DNA of 64,000 bases, taken from Calcarisporiella thermophila CBS 279.70 (lineage: Eukaryota > Calcarisporiellomycota). The stretch lies in the NCBI RefSeq assembly GCF_041956535.1, contig NW_027192194.1, positions 341,444 to 405,443 on the forward strand. Direction: 5' to 3'. Shown piece after piece: positions 35,807-46,181 of the stretch. Both the position numbers and the translations under genes were made by a program. The notes under the pieces were generated by a model, which searched no databases, had not been told where the DNA came from, and saw only the letters and a list, made by a program, of their open reading frames with translations. Numbering within the stretch: position 1 is the stretch's first letter; each line of letters opens with the position of its first letter.

Positions 35807-38735
35807 CTATTTGATCTTGGCCAAAAATTCCTCTGCTCTCTTGCGTACTTCCGCCCACTTCCTTCCAGGTTCGTACGCGTTTGATTTGACTCCCTCCATC
35901 TCTGTCGCCTCCACGCTTGGAGCTCCATTCATCACGACCACGCCCTTGTCCCTTTCCGCCAATTCATCCTTCTTCGCCGTTGCGTCATACTCACAACGCC
36001 ACGCGTGCAATCGCTGATGAACTTTCTGTTGGTACAGTGCGATTGAGTTGAGTTGCCCGGGGTGTTTTGCAAGGAATTGCGGAGACGCGTCGGCGTTGCC
36101 CAGAGAGATGGCCATTCGTTCGAATAAACGGTCGACGAGCAATCCCCAAACTTTATCAAGCGGCACCCGGTCTAGAAATGATAAATAAAAAAAGATCAGA
36201 CCAGTAACGAGCCCAACGGAAATCACTCATACTACCTCCTGCAAAATACTTTTCTATCTCCACTGACACCAAATCCTCCTCTCCTATTGCCCTAGCGAAC
36301 TCCCTATACACCGCTCCCAGTATCTGGTTTGGCTTCAATCCCTTTTCAATGTAGGTGGAAATGTCCAATGTAGGCGGAGAAATCTCAAACTGCCTAGCAA
36401 ACCAAGCTTCAAACTGCTCGGATTCCATTCCTTGCACTTGAGATCCGAGAGCTCGTGCAATTCCTTGAACCATTTCGTTATAGAGCTCCATTAGCATGAC
36501 AGAGGCGGTGCCATGACCGATTAAAAAGTGCGAATCATCCGCACGAGGAAGGATTGCAGCGCATTGTCGTGCAGTCCATTCGAAGAGAAAGCGAAATTCT
36601 TCAGCGAACTCGTGGAAATTAATACGCTTTGGGGCCGCGGGCACCTCGCTTGACGTGAAACCAAACCAATGGAGTTCATGTTCAAACTGGAGATTGAGCG
36701 CTCGAGCGTAGGCATTTTCATCTAGGAGAACGAGTTGGTCATCTCCGAGCGCTCCTTGGAGTCGGAAGGTTTCCAATTGCAGCCATTCAGAATACTACCG
36801 AGAAGCACGGCGCCAAAAAAAAAAGGAATAAGAATCATTTCTAAAATGGGTTATGTATTGTTGCAGTCACCTTGTCTAAAATTGTTGCGGTATTGTTCCT
36901 GGTCTCTCTGGATGTCCACGCAACCAGCATGACGGGTATCTTTCGGCCTCTACGACTATTGAATTGTTCCATCATAGTCTTGAATTTCGAACATTCGCCA
37001 GACCAATATTCGCTATTCGATCATAAGCAAGCTCAGCACTAAAATAACTTGAGTGAATCGCGCTTCAATTGAGTTTACCTCCTCTTTTCAAGGCTAAGTG
37101 TGCCAGGCGGTATTGCGGCCAGCTCGTAGATAATTGCAGCAGTTTCCTCAATTGCATCCTAGCATAATGGGGCACGTAATAAGGAAAAATATCAATCGCG
37201 TCGCGAAAGCAGGTACTCACCTCGCTCAAACCTATTTCCTCTTTCCTTCCAACTTGTACAATCACATCCACCTTCTTTCCAGAGTCTGTTCGCTCATTCT
37301 GCTGATCCTCTCCCATAAACTTATCATGGAGCCAGCGACCATGCTTGTTTCCCTTGTCTTCGGCTAGGGCAACCACAAGCCGCCAATGAATTCTGCCGTC
37401 CTCTCGCGCCGATTGGACTCCGCGATAGCGTGGCTCAATGTATTGCTGACGAAGTAGCGAAAGATTGATAGGCCTACGCATTTCTTGAGCCTCGCCAGCC
37501 GTCTACAGAAACATTTCAGATTGCGGTGAAAGGAAAGTGGCCAAAATCTAGTGCTGCACCCTACCTTTTCAATATACTCGGCCAGTGCTTTATCTCTGTC
37601 TTCGTGTGTCACGCCCAGGTTCTTCTCCAATCCGTACACCATCTTTCTTGGCTCCGTTGCTGGAAGTCTTAGTGCCCCTGCTGCTTTGGCCTGCATCTCC
37701 GGGGTTCTAAATATCCTAGGAGGTGGGAGAGAATCAAGCGAGAAGAGTCTTGTTCGCTTTCGCTCCAACTCAGTCTCATGTTCCTGTCGTTGGCGTTCTT
37801 TATGTGCACGACGCCGGGTCTCAGCCTGCTGGCGCATAGCTTCTACGACCTTGGGTCCCAGCTCAGCAAGTTCCTCATTGGCACGAGGTGATATAATTTC
37901 GTCCAAGGGAGCGGGGGGACGAGAGGTTGCAGGGGTGACTGGTTCATGAGCGCTTCCGTTCAACGGAGCCGAGGAGCTTGGTCTCTGAGGCGTTTGCGGG
38001 AATATCTTATCAGCTTCCACAGAAGGCTCTAGCACCTTTGTATTTCTCTCGGCCTCTTCTCGATCTCTTACGCCTGGAAGATTCAGGCCTTTTTCTTCAT
38101 CAGTTGTTTTCGCTTTTTCCTCCTCCTTCTCTTCCTCCTCCTCCTCTTCATCCAAGCTCTCCTCATCCAAATGATCAATAATGTGCTGACAGGTATAACT
38201 TGGTCTGATCACGTATGAGCTGGGCTTAACTTCCTTGTATTTGATCTCTCCCCCATTTCCTATCGTCTCGGACACCTCAGGCGCACGCTTCTTCAACACC
38301 AGCTGCTGATACCACTCCGGTTGTTCAGAGGGTGGCGGTGGCGAATTGAGATAGACTGTATTCTTATAGTGAAGTCGGATACGACCTGTAGAGGTGAAAT
38401 CACGATCCGCGCCTGAGGGCGTTGAGGGTTGATTAGGGAGATCCGCGGTCAATTCCGGGGTGGTTTGCGTGGCAAATTCTCTCGTTGTTTTCGTGGCGAC
38501 CGGGGACGTGGGTTGCAGAGAAGGTGCCTGACTGAATGGTTTAGTGGGAATAATTTGGTCAGGAGCCACTGGTTGAAGAGTTGGTTTTGACGAGTTTTCT
38601 GGTAATTTCGCCCCTAGCCGCGACAATATGGAAGATTTCTCAGCTGGTATTTGCACTGGCAGTGTTTGACCATATAGAGGAACAGTCGCGTTGAGAAGAG
38701 CTGGCTTTTCTGGCTGTTGTTGTTGCTGTTGCTGT

Positions 38736-38767
<32 letters not shown>

Positions 38768-41178
38768 TAGGAAATTTGGCGTGGAAATTGGTTGTAATTG
38801 ATTTAGAGACTCTTTGTCCCTAGTAGCCACGACGCCTAATTGTGTTTGAGATGCAGAAGAGGTCGGGAATAGAGGTGCAATCTGGGGGGGTTTCTGGTTT
38901 AATGGCGGTGCAAAAAGGCCAGTCGCGGTGGCTAAGGTTGCCGGGACAAAAGCTGAGCTAGGGGTGCTTGTGGCGGGAATGTGCGAAAAGAAAGATGAGG
39001 GTGCGGTCGAGGCCTTGTTAGATGGCTGCAGAGAAGAGGGTTTGAAGCTGAATGCAGAACTGGATGATTCGGTGACGGGAGTCACCTGTTGAGCGGTTCC
39101 AGCGGCAGGTGCAAAAAACTGGGAGGTTTGCGGTGGGGGTGCAACACCGTGCATCTGGAAGCCAGAGGGGGCGGGTATGGCCAAATTTGTCGCTGGTTTT
39201 TGGAACGGGGGTGGCTTCTGCGCAAAAGCCGAGGAGAAGTGGGTCGTTTCGGGGGTAGATTGATTGGGCGGAGGAATCACTGGACGCTGCGGGAAAAATG
39301 ATGGTGCGGCAGGATTCAGTTTTACACCCCCAGTAGCTGCGCTTGTAAACTTTGTCATCTCTACTCCGTTGATAAGCTCAGGATACGAATGTTGACGCAT
39401 TGCGTCAATGAAATTGCAACGTCGCCGGGGAGGGGGCAAGACCTGGTCTATATTCGATACAATTAAATTAGCTCTACTCATAGCGATATGAGGCGGCGCT
39501 TAAGAAAAGGGTAGTTACCACTAAACGTAAGCTTGGATTTCTCATCCAACTTCCCGAACAGGACGCTCTTCATTCCACCAAATCCTCCGCCTGTAACCTC
39601 TAGCCCATAGTAGGTGACGAATTCTTCGGCCTCTTCCAGATCGTTGAATTTTAGCATTGACATCAAATCCGCCAAGGGCAGGGCGGCTATTCCACCGCCT
39701 CCAGCAGCACCCATTCCCATCCCCTCCACCATGTAACTCGTGTCCCCAGCCCGATTCAAGGCCCTCAAGGCACTTCGCCTGATTTCGGTTATATACGTCT
39801 GCACTAAGCACGCCATCGTGAATGGAGTTTCGGGGCTGGCGAGCTCGCGTAAAAGCCTTGTGTAGTAGTTTAGACAGTTTTTACAATTGGGAGGCGGATT
39901 ACGACCAACGCGTTCATTATTCTTCTGAATTAGACGAGCGAAGAGCAGAGCACGCTCAAAAATTGGATTTTTCTGGATGCTTTCGGGAAGATATTGGGTG
40001 AGCATGTAGAGTTCTGGGTCGCGGACATGGATGAGAAGGTAGTAGGCGCGAAACTCTGCCTCATTAGGGCATGCGACGCCTTCTACCCGCAAGTCATCGT
40101 AGAATTCTTTTAAGCTCTGTAGGACTGTAGGGTTGAAAACAAAATCGACATTAGCATGCTGAGAGAAGACGATGTAAAATTGGTCTTGGTTAACACTAGC
40201 CTTTACGCGTTTGTTCCAGCTCCTGCTCTTCACTAAATGATTGGTCATCACTTAGTGCGTGCAGACATAAAAGATGGTATCTAGCAATGCGCTCGTGCAC
40301 CTCGACTGCAGAGATATCCCGAATGTTTTGGAGGGTAAAATCCTGGCGAATACCGCGGGTTCGATCCCGAATAAAGCTGTGTGATGAAGCAAGCGTGGGA
40401 TCTTTAGCGACAATCTCGTTGATGAGGTAATCGAGAGTTTTCTATAGATAAAGAGAGGGTGAATATCGCATGATCTTGAGGAAAAAGGGGTAAGCGAGGG
40501 TACCTTTAAGATATGCGGAGGTCGGACATCTGAAGGCAAGGGCTGCTCATTACCAGCGGCAGGGCGATGAAATGTTTTCACAGCGCGGAGGTGGTCAATT
40601 CTTTTCGTACCGTCAATCTATATTTCATATATTGGCAATGAAAGAGTGAGAGATGGTTACAAACCAAAAAAATTGAGTGAAACTTACAGATTCATATTTA
40701 TCCACAAAGCCCTTATATTCTCTCTCCTCTCGCTCATATTCTGGGCACATATCGGTACATGTCCCGACAAAAGTAATGGCGTCCTCCAAACGTCTTGGTT
40801 TTTCAGGATCGTCAATTAATCCGAGTCGAATGGCATCTTTTCGTTGTTCTTCGCGTCTACTTTTCAGCTATAGAATAGAGGAGATCAGATGGATGGTTCA
40901 ATGTGGATTTCTAAGATCAGGTCATCATTTTGATTCCTTTATTGTTTTACCTCTAGGTATCTATTTCCCTCCAACACCTGATTAAATCTTGCATATCGAT
41001 CTTCCTTCGTGACGACTTTTTTCTGAGAGAGATCGCCTTCAAGCGGATCGTCGGGAAGCGGCTCGGCATCGGCGAATCGATGCGTTTCTCCTCCACGCCA
41101 ATTACCGCCACGGCGCTTTCCACGCCATGCAGTGCCTCCTCCCGTTCCGCGCTTTCCACGGCGACCTCCTCGATCCAT
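35807..41178 (-). CDS. SAC3: SAC3/GANP-family mRNA export scaffold
   Basis: Scaffold of the TREX-2 complex at the nuclear pore. Eleven exons join in frame to 1,565 aa: 41178-40951, 40867-40688, 40617-40504, 40441-40207, 40124-39519, 39471-37565, 37502-37221, 37158-37079, 37012-36871, 36794-36236, 36171-35807. The N-terminus is Gly/Arg-rich (MDRGGRRGKRG). The SAC3 domain (about 75-440) shows DAITFVGTCTDMCPEYERE, LPSDVRPPHILKKTLDYL, IRDRTRGIRQDFTLQ and CPNEAEFRAYY. The very large exon 6 is disordered, with FG-like SSAFAFKP segments, a Gln run of about 20 residues (rc of 38719-38767), an acidic patch and Arg-rich helix. The C-terminal exons carry a conserved region with IPVMLVAWTS and YSEWLQLETFRLQG. 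I use ATG 41178 because the family begins with an RG-rich stretch. The 47-nt intron at 39518-39472 is the weakest junction. Confidence 0.9.
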
Positions 41179-41644
41179 GGTCAAAGACGCGAGATTTGAC
41201 CGTACTAAAATTGAAACAAGGTAGAAACAACAAAGAGCTCTACAGCAATGAAACTGGATGTTTTCTCTCGCCACGTAGAAGAGGATGGCTAGAGGGATGC
41301 TAGAGTATAAAATGAAATAAAATCCTCTATTTTGGCATGCACGATCTACTTCTCGTCAAGCGAAAAATCAAATACGAAATTGAAAATTGGGATAACAGAC
41401 GAGTTTAGGATAGGTGGGATACTTGGATGTGGCTTATAATGGATGGGGATGCCTATCCGTTTTGGATATAGAAGGTAGCCATGTGATATTCTCGAAAGGT
41501 TTATTAGGACCATAATCCAGAACGCGGTGTCAAAGCACCACGTGAAACACGAAATTTTCCAACTTTAATTTAAACCAAGGTAAAATTCCACTTGTCTTCT
41601 CCCAAAGTGTGGACCTCCCCCATCCCATCTCTCCATTCATTTCT
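41179..41644. promoter_or_regulatory. divergent SAC3/ACSL promoter region
   Basis: 466 bp between divergent start codons. A CACGTG palindrome lies at 41539-41544, about 100 bp before the ACSL start, inside ACCACGTGAAACACG. Composition changes here from AT-rich to GC-richer. Confidence 0.45.
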
Positions 41645-43764
41645 ATGCCTAGCAAGAAGTTTAGCTATAGCACGGAGCTGCCAGGGGAGCCGGCGCCCGG
41701 AGAAGCTCGAGTCCGTCGCCATACGAAGTTCCCGGATATTGTCTCCACTCCGGCTCCGAATGTGCATACCCTTTACGACCATTTCCTAAGTGCCGTAGAG
41801 CGCTACACTCATCGTAATTGTTTTGGCTACCGCGAGGTCATTGCCATTATTGAGGAGGAGAAAGAGATTTCCAAGATTGTTGATGGAAAGGAACAAATGG
41901 AGAAGAAAGTGTGGAAGTATTTCCAGCTCTCCGAATATAAGTATGTGAGCTATACACAAGCAAAAACCATCGCTTTGAACATTGGGCGGGGGCTCCGGAA
42001 ACTAGGCATGACGGAGAAGCAGTGTGTGGAGATATTTGCGCAAACGAGCAAAGATTGGATTTTGATGGCACTTGGTAAACACTCAAAAGGTCGCAAGGCA
42101 CTGGGCCTTGCGCACTCCTTCTTCCCCCTACCCTCGAAAGGTCCTGGTTTACTAACCGTGTCTTGGTGATAGGAACCATTTCACAAAACATGTATATCTC
42201 CACGGCTTATGAATCGCTGGGAGAGGAGGGCCTACTCTATTCGCTAAAGGAGGTTGAAGCCGTGGCCCTCTTCACGAATGCGGAGCTTCTCAAGACGGTT
42301 AGAAGCGTGGCCCCCGACTGCCCTAGCCTCAAGATCATCGTCTATAATGGCAAGGCGAAACAAGAGGATCTCGCAGGCCTCTCTGACTGGCAGGTCGTTT
42401 CCTTCGAGGAGCTTCAACAGCTGGGCGAGGAGAACCCCGTCGACCCAGTGCCACCTAAAGCGGACGATTTGATGTGCATCATGTACACAAGCGGGAGTAC
42501 GGGGAATCCAAAGGGCGTCATCCTAACGCACTCCAACTTTATCGCTGCGCTAGCGGGGATAAGCAAGACACTCGGCCCCTATGTTAAACCGGATGACACC
42601 ATTCTCGCGTATCTTCCCCTGGCCCACGTCCTTGAGCTACTGCTCGAAACGGTGTGCCTGGGCTTTGGAATCACGCTTGGCTACGGGAGCCCAAAGACCC
42701 TCACCGATTCGTCTGTTCGCAAATGCCAAGGCGACATGAAGGCTTTCCGGCCCTCGTTGTTGGTCGGAGTGCCCACGGTGTTTGAGACGATCCGGAAAGG
42801 CGTGCTGGCGCAAGTGCACCGGGGATCCTCTCTGGTCCAGATGGCCTTCCATGGCGCCTATTGGGTCAAATCCCGGTCCTTGAAAAGGCAGCTCAAGAGC
42901 GTCGCCAAATTGATGGACGCCATTGTGTTCCGCAAGCTGAAGCAGCAGACGGGTGGACGGCTTCGCCTAGCGATCTCGGGCGGTGCGCCGCTTAGCCGCG
43001 AGACGCAGCACTTCTTGACGGTTGCCCTCTGCCCCATTCTACAGGGATACGGAATGACGGAGTCGAGCGGCATGTGCACCGTGATGACACCCGACCTTTT
43101 GGACTACAGCACCGTTGGTGCCCCGCAGCCATGCGTGGAGATCAAATTGGTGGATGTCGAGGAGGCAGGCTACCGCACCTCGGACAATCCGCCTCGCGGA
43201 GAGGTGTGGATCCGGGGTCCAAGTGTTTGCAAGGGATACTTTAAAAACCCCGAGCTCACCGCCGAAACCATCACCGAGGATGGCTGGCTCAAGACCGGCG
43301 ATATCGGCATGTGGCGGCATGACGGCTATCTCACCCTCATCGATCGAAAGAAGAATCTCGTGAAGCTGGCGCATGGAGAGTATATCGCCCTCGAACGTCT
43401 CGAGTCGATCTACAAGTCAAGCATCTACGTGGTCAATCTGTGTGTGTACGCCGATCCGGAGTGCAATCGCCCCGTTGCTCTTGTGCACCCGGATGAGAAC
43501 CGGATTCGCGATCTGGCCGCGGCCAAGGGCATCCAGGAGAAGAGTTTTGCGGCGTTGTGCCAGAATGAAGAAATAAAGCGCGAAGTGCTTGCTTCTATCT
43601 CGGCCGAGGGCAAGAAGGCCAAATTCAAATCGCCGGAATACTTGGCGGCGCTGCATCTGTGTTCCGAGGAGTGGACCGCGGAGAACAACATGCTGACGGC
43701 GGCGCAGAAGCTGCGTCGGCGAGAGATCTCAGAGCGATATCGTGGCGAGATTCAGAAGATGTAA
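41645..43764 (+). CDS. long-chain fatty acid--CoA ligase (Faa/ACSL type)
   Basis: Activates long-chain fatty acids to acyl-CoA with ATP. Exons 41645-42074 and 42173-43764 give 673 aa, normal for the family. The N-terminal fungal features are TLYDHFLSAVERY and WKYFQLSEYKYVSYTQA. The adenylate-forming motif YTSGSTGNPKGVILTH is near residue 247. Later motifs are AYLPLAHVLELL, QGYGMTESSG, the GWLKTGDIGMW signature, IDRKKNLVKLAHGEYIALE and the C-terminal NNMLTAAQKLRRR where the catalytic Lys region lies. The start at MPSKKFSYS fits yeast Faa1 better than an in-frame ATG at 41609. The last residues show no PTS1, so an ER or lipid-droplet location is more likely than the peroxisomal matrix. The 98-nt intron contains an 8-bp hairpin. 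Confidence 0.94.
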
Positions 43765-44464
43765 ATAGGATCGCTCTAATACTTGCGCGAATCTCTACTA
43801 ATCGCACGAGCTTTTTTCATAGGCTACCGTCTGCCCGAAAGAATTAACTCTGACTGAAGAGTGCAGGTTGAGGGTGTCTCCTTTTTACAGGTCCTTCTTC
43901 GCGTATACCCCCCAGTAGCAACCCCCGTTTTCCCCTTAGTCTTAATGTTCTCTGTGTTTTTTATTTAATCCCTACCGTTCTTGTTTGATTTAATGTGCCA
44001 GAGCGGCTGGATCGCTCCTCCAGCTCGCCCCACCTCTTACCCTAATAATAATAATGATGATGATGATGATGTGTTTCGCCTGATTTCCGAAGCGGTCTGA
44101 AACTCGGTCCACGTGCTCACGCATGGCAATGCCAGAAACCCCAGCCGGGCAACCCGCTCTGGCTTGGTCACCGCATCTGAAAAAAAAAAAAAACTGCGGC
44201 CTCACCAATTTCCCGCAAAATTGTGTGGTCGCAGTTCCGGATCTCTGCGCACTTTTACAAATATGGAAGAGGAAAACAACATAAAATGGAGGTAAAATTA
44301 AAATTTTCCCCGCAGCTTCGCAACCTTTGTTCCCTTTTCTCTTCTCCCAGCCGAACTCGTCAGACACGCTCTCTCACCTCTGCTGCTGAACACCGCTCCC
44401 TGCTCTCGTGCATTTTTCCTTGTCTTCCCTGTAAATATCCAGCACTTGCTTGCTTGTCGTCACC
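43765..44464. other. intergenic region with triplet repeat, E-box and imperfect hairpin
   Basis: 700 bp between ACSL and the small gene at 44465. It holds a TAA/TGA triplet array (44043-44071), CACGTG at 44110-44115, an A13 run ending at 44193 and an imperfect 18-bp hairpin (44193-44235). Pyrimidine-rich DNA precedes the next start codon, as in a promoter. Confidence 0.45.
44043..44071 (+). repeat. (TAA)n(TGA)n trinucleotide microsatellite
   Basis: About four TAA units followed by about five TGA units, in non-coding DNA after the ACSL gene. Confidence 0.8.
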
Positions 44465-44970
44465 ATGAATGCATTTCCGTCCAACTTTGGCCTTGGTAAT
44501 GTAGAGCGACTGTCGATTCCGAGTGTTGCGCCCTCCTTACTGACCCCCTCCACCCTAGGTACCTCTGGCGGGATGAAGCGGAAGTGTGGAGCCGAGTACG
44601 AGCAGGTATGTAGCATGGCCATGCTCCCTTTGCCCCCACCATTTCCCTCTTGTCTCCCCTGCTCTTGCTTTTCTGCTCTCCTTGTTTTCTCGTATTCACC
44701 GCTCTTTTTCATTCGGAACAGAGCATGAACAAACGCCTCAACTCGACTCCAGCCACCGAAGTGCAATTTGCTTGGCCGTTTTTCCCTGAGCGTGAGTCGG
44801 CTCCCCCGACTCCGATGGAGGAGCTCGAGACTGAAGGCACGCAGCTCCCGCCTGCAATCACCATTGCCAATCCGGACTACCGCCCCCTCCCGCCAGACTT
44901 GCTGCAAAAACTATCTGCTGGCCAGACGTGCAGCAATTGGAAGTATTGCGTGAATGGGGGCGGGTTTTGA
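44465..44970 (+). CDS. small hypothetical protein, 129 aa
   Basis: Two exons, 44465-44605 and 44722-44970 (donor GAGCAG|GTATGT, acceptor CGGAACAG|AGC), encode 129 residues. The start context CACCATGA is good, and a TGA stop follows NGGGF. The sequence has a basic KRK patch across the splice (MKRKCGAEYEQSMNKRLNS), an aromatic FAWPFFPE element, an acidic proline-rich middle, and a C-terminus with two Cys (TCSNWKYCVNGGGF). There is no signal peptide or membrane helix. I cannot place it in a family. It could be a small nuclear regulatory protein, but this is only a guess from the basic patch. AATAAA near 45160 could be its polyadenylation site. Confidence 0.55.
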
Positions 44971-46181
44971 GCGAGAATGTAGTTTGCAATGGCGTTTTCC
45001 CAATGTACAGATAATCCCCTTCTTGTAGTTTTTGAAATCCGAGTTAAATTAAGTGGCAAGCAACAATTGCATGACAAGTCTCCTGTTGTTTTTGCTTGAC
45101 ATTTGTGCACTGCCGTGAGGGAATTTAATCACGGGGTTTGTAGGAGTTGCATAGAAATGAATAAATCGCATGTTGCCTTAATGCCATGCAGGCCAATGCT
45201 GCAAATGGCCCAGCAATCCAAGGCGAGGAATTTCCAGCATCGGACAGCGACTCTTCACTTTAAGCGCTAGCCTGATAGCTGCAGTTAGGGTGGGGCCGCC
45301 ATGGTGCAGGAGAGCAATTGGAAGAGTGCGGTAAAATGAGGCCATGCAGGAGTTACCAGAGAGAGCCCAAACAGAAAAAGTCGAGTCGACTCTACAGGCT
45401 CGATTTTACCGACTCTCACTATCGAAGGAGAGGCCGCGATAGGCCAAGTGGGACTACGGATAAAAATTCTGACTAAGCTTCCAGAGTGGGTGAGCCACGG
45501 GCAATCGGAGCTCAATCCCAAGAGTCGACTCGGATTTTCCTGCTGCTGCCGCTGCTGCTGCTGACGTCGTGGGGAGGGGGGCCGGCCTCAGCCATACCCA
45601 CAAATCGAGCGTGGATTCTGCTACGCCCGAAAGGCAGCCTCCTCTGCACGCCGGTGGTAGGCTCCGATTGATGCACCCAAGCCTCCCATTGCGGCACCCT
45701 AAACAGGACTGCCGCTTCTATAAAAAGAAGCCTGTTCAAACACTCGGAACAAGCCCCACTCTTGGCCACGGCCCCAGCATAAAGCGAGCATTCAAACCTT
45801 CATAGCCTCTCACGAGGTCATCGAGCACGCTGGATCTCGGGCATCGCCTCCTTGGCATTTCTTTCAGCGAGCCATCGCGTGAATTGGGGATTTCGGAGGC
45901 CAAGGGTCACGGCTGGACGATTTTTCCAGATAATTTTTGATCTCACTGATAACCGAACTTGATTAAAATTGAGGATTGTACTTCCTCAGGCGTGCGGTTT
46001 TTCTTCTCCCCATAATAACAATATTATGCATTCATAGGGCCTCCTCTTCTCTCCCCCTCTCCCCCATCCATAATTATAGCATCCTAGATCCCATCGAATG
46101 GCCCATTTATTATAAACGCATTCCCTCTTCCACTTTCCAAGCCCCTCTTCTTAATATCGATAGACTAATTGCCCTTCTGTG
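44971..46181. other. 1.2-kb non-coding region with inverted GAGTCGACTC palindromes
   Basis: The largest gene-free stretch of the window. Two copies of GAGTCGACTC lie at 45383-45392 and 45522-45531. The 12-mer AGAGTCGACTCG occurs on the plus strand in the second and on the minus strand in the first. Several short ORFs overlap here on both strands without any domain. The right part (from about 45940) is AT/CT-rich and probably the PSD2 promoter. Confidence 0.45.

Noticed and set aside
40358-40380. GGGTTCGATCCC resembling a tRNA B box
   Set aside because: It lies within the SAC3 exon and encodes the conserved RDRTRGIR motif on the minus strand; no A box, acceptor stem or anticodon arm fits.
45285-45805. 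Overlapping ORFs on both strands in the GC-richer intergenic region
   Set aside because: No domain, conflicting frames and no splice-consistent extension; typical of open GC-rich DNA.
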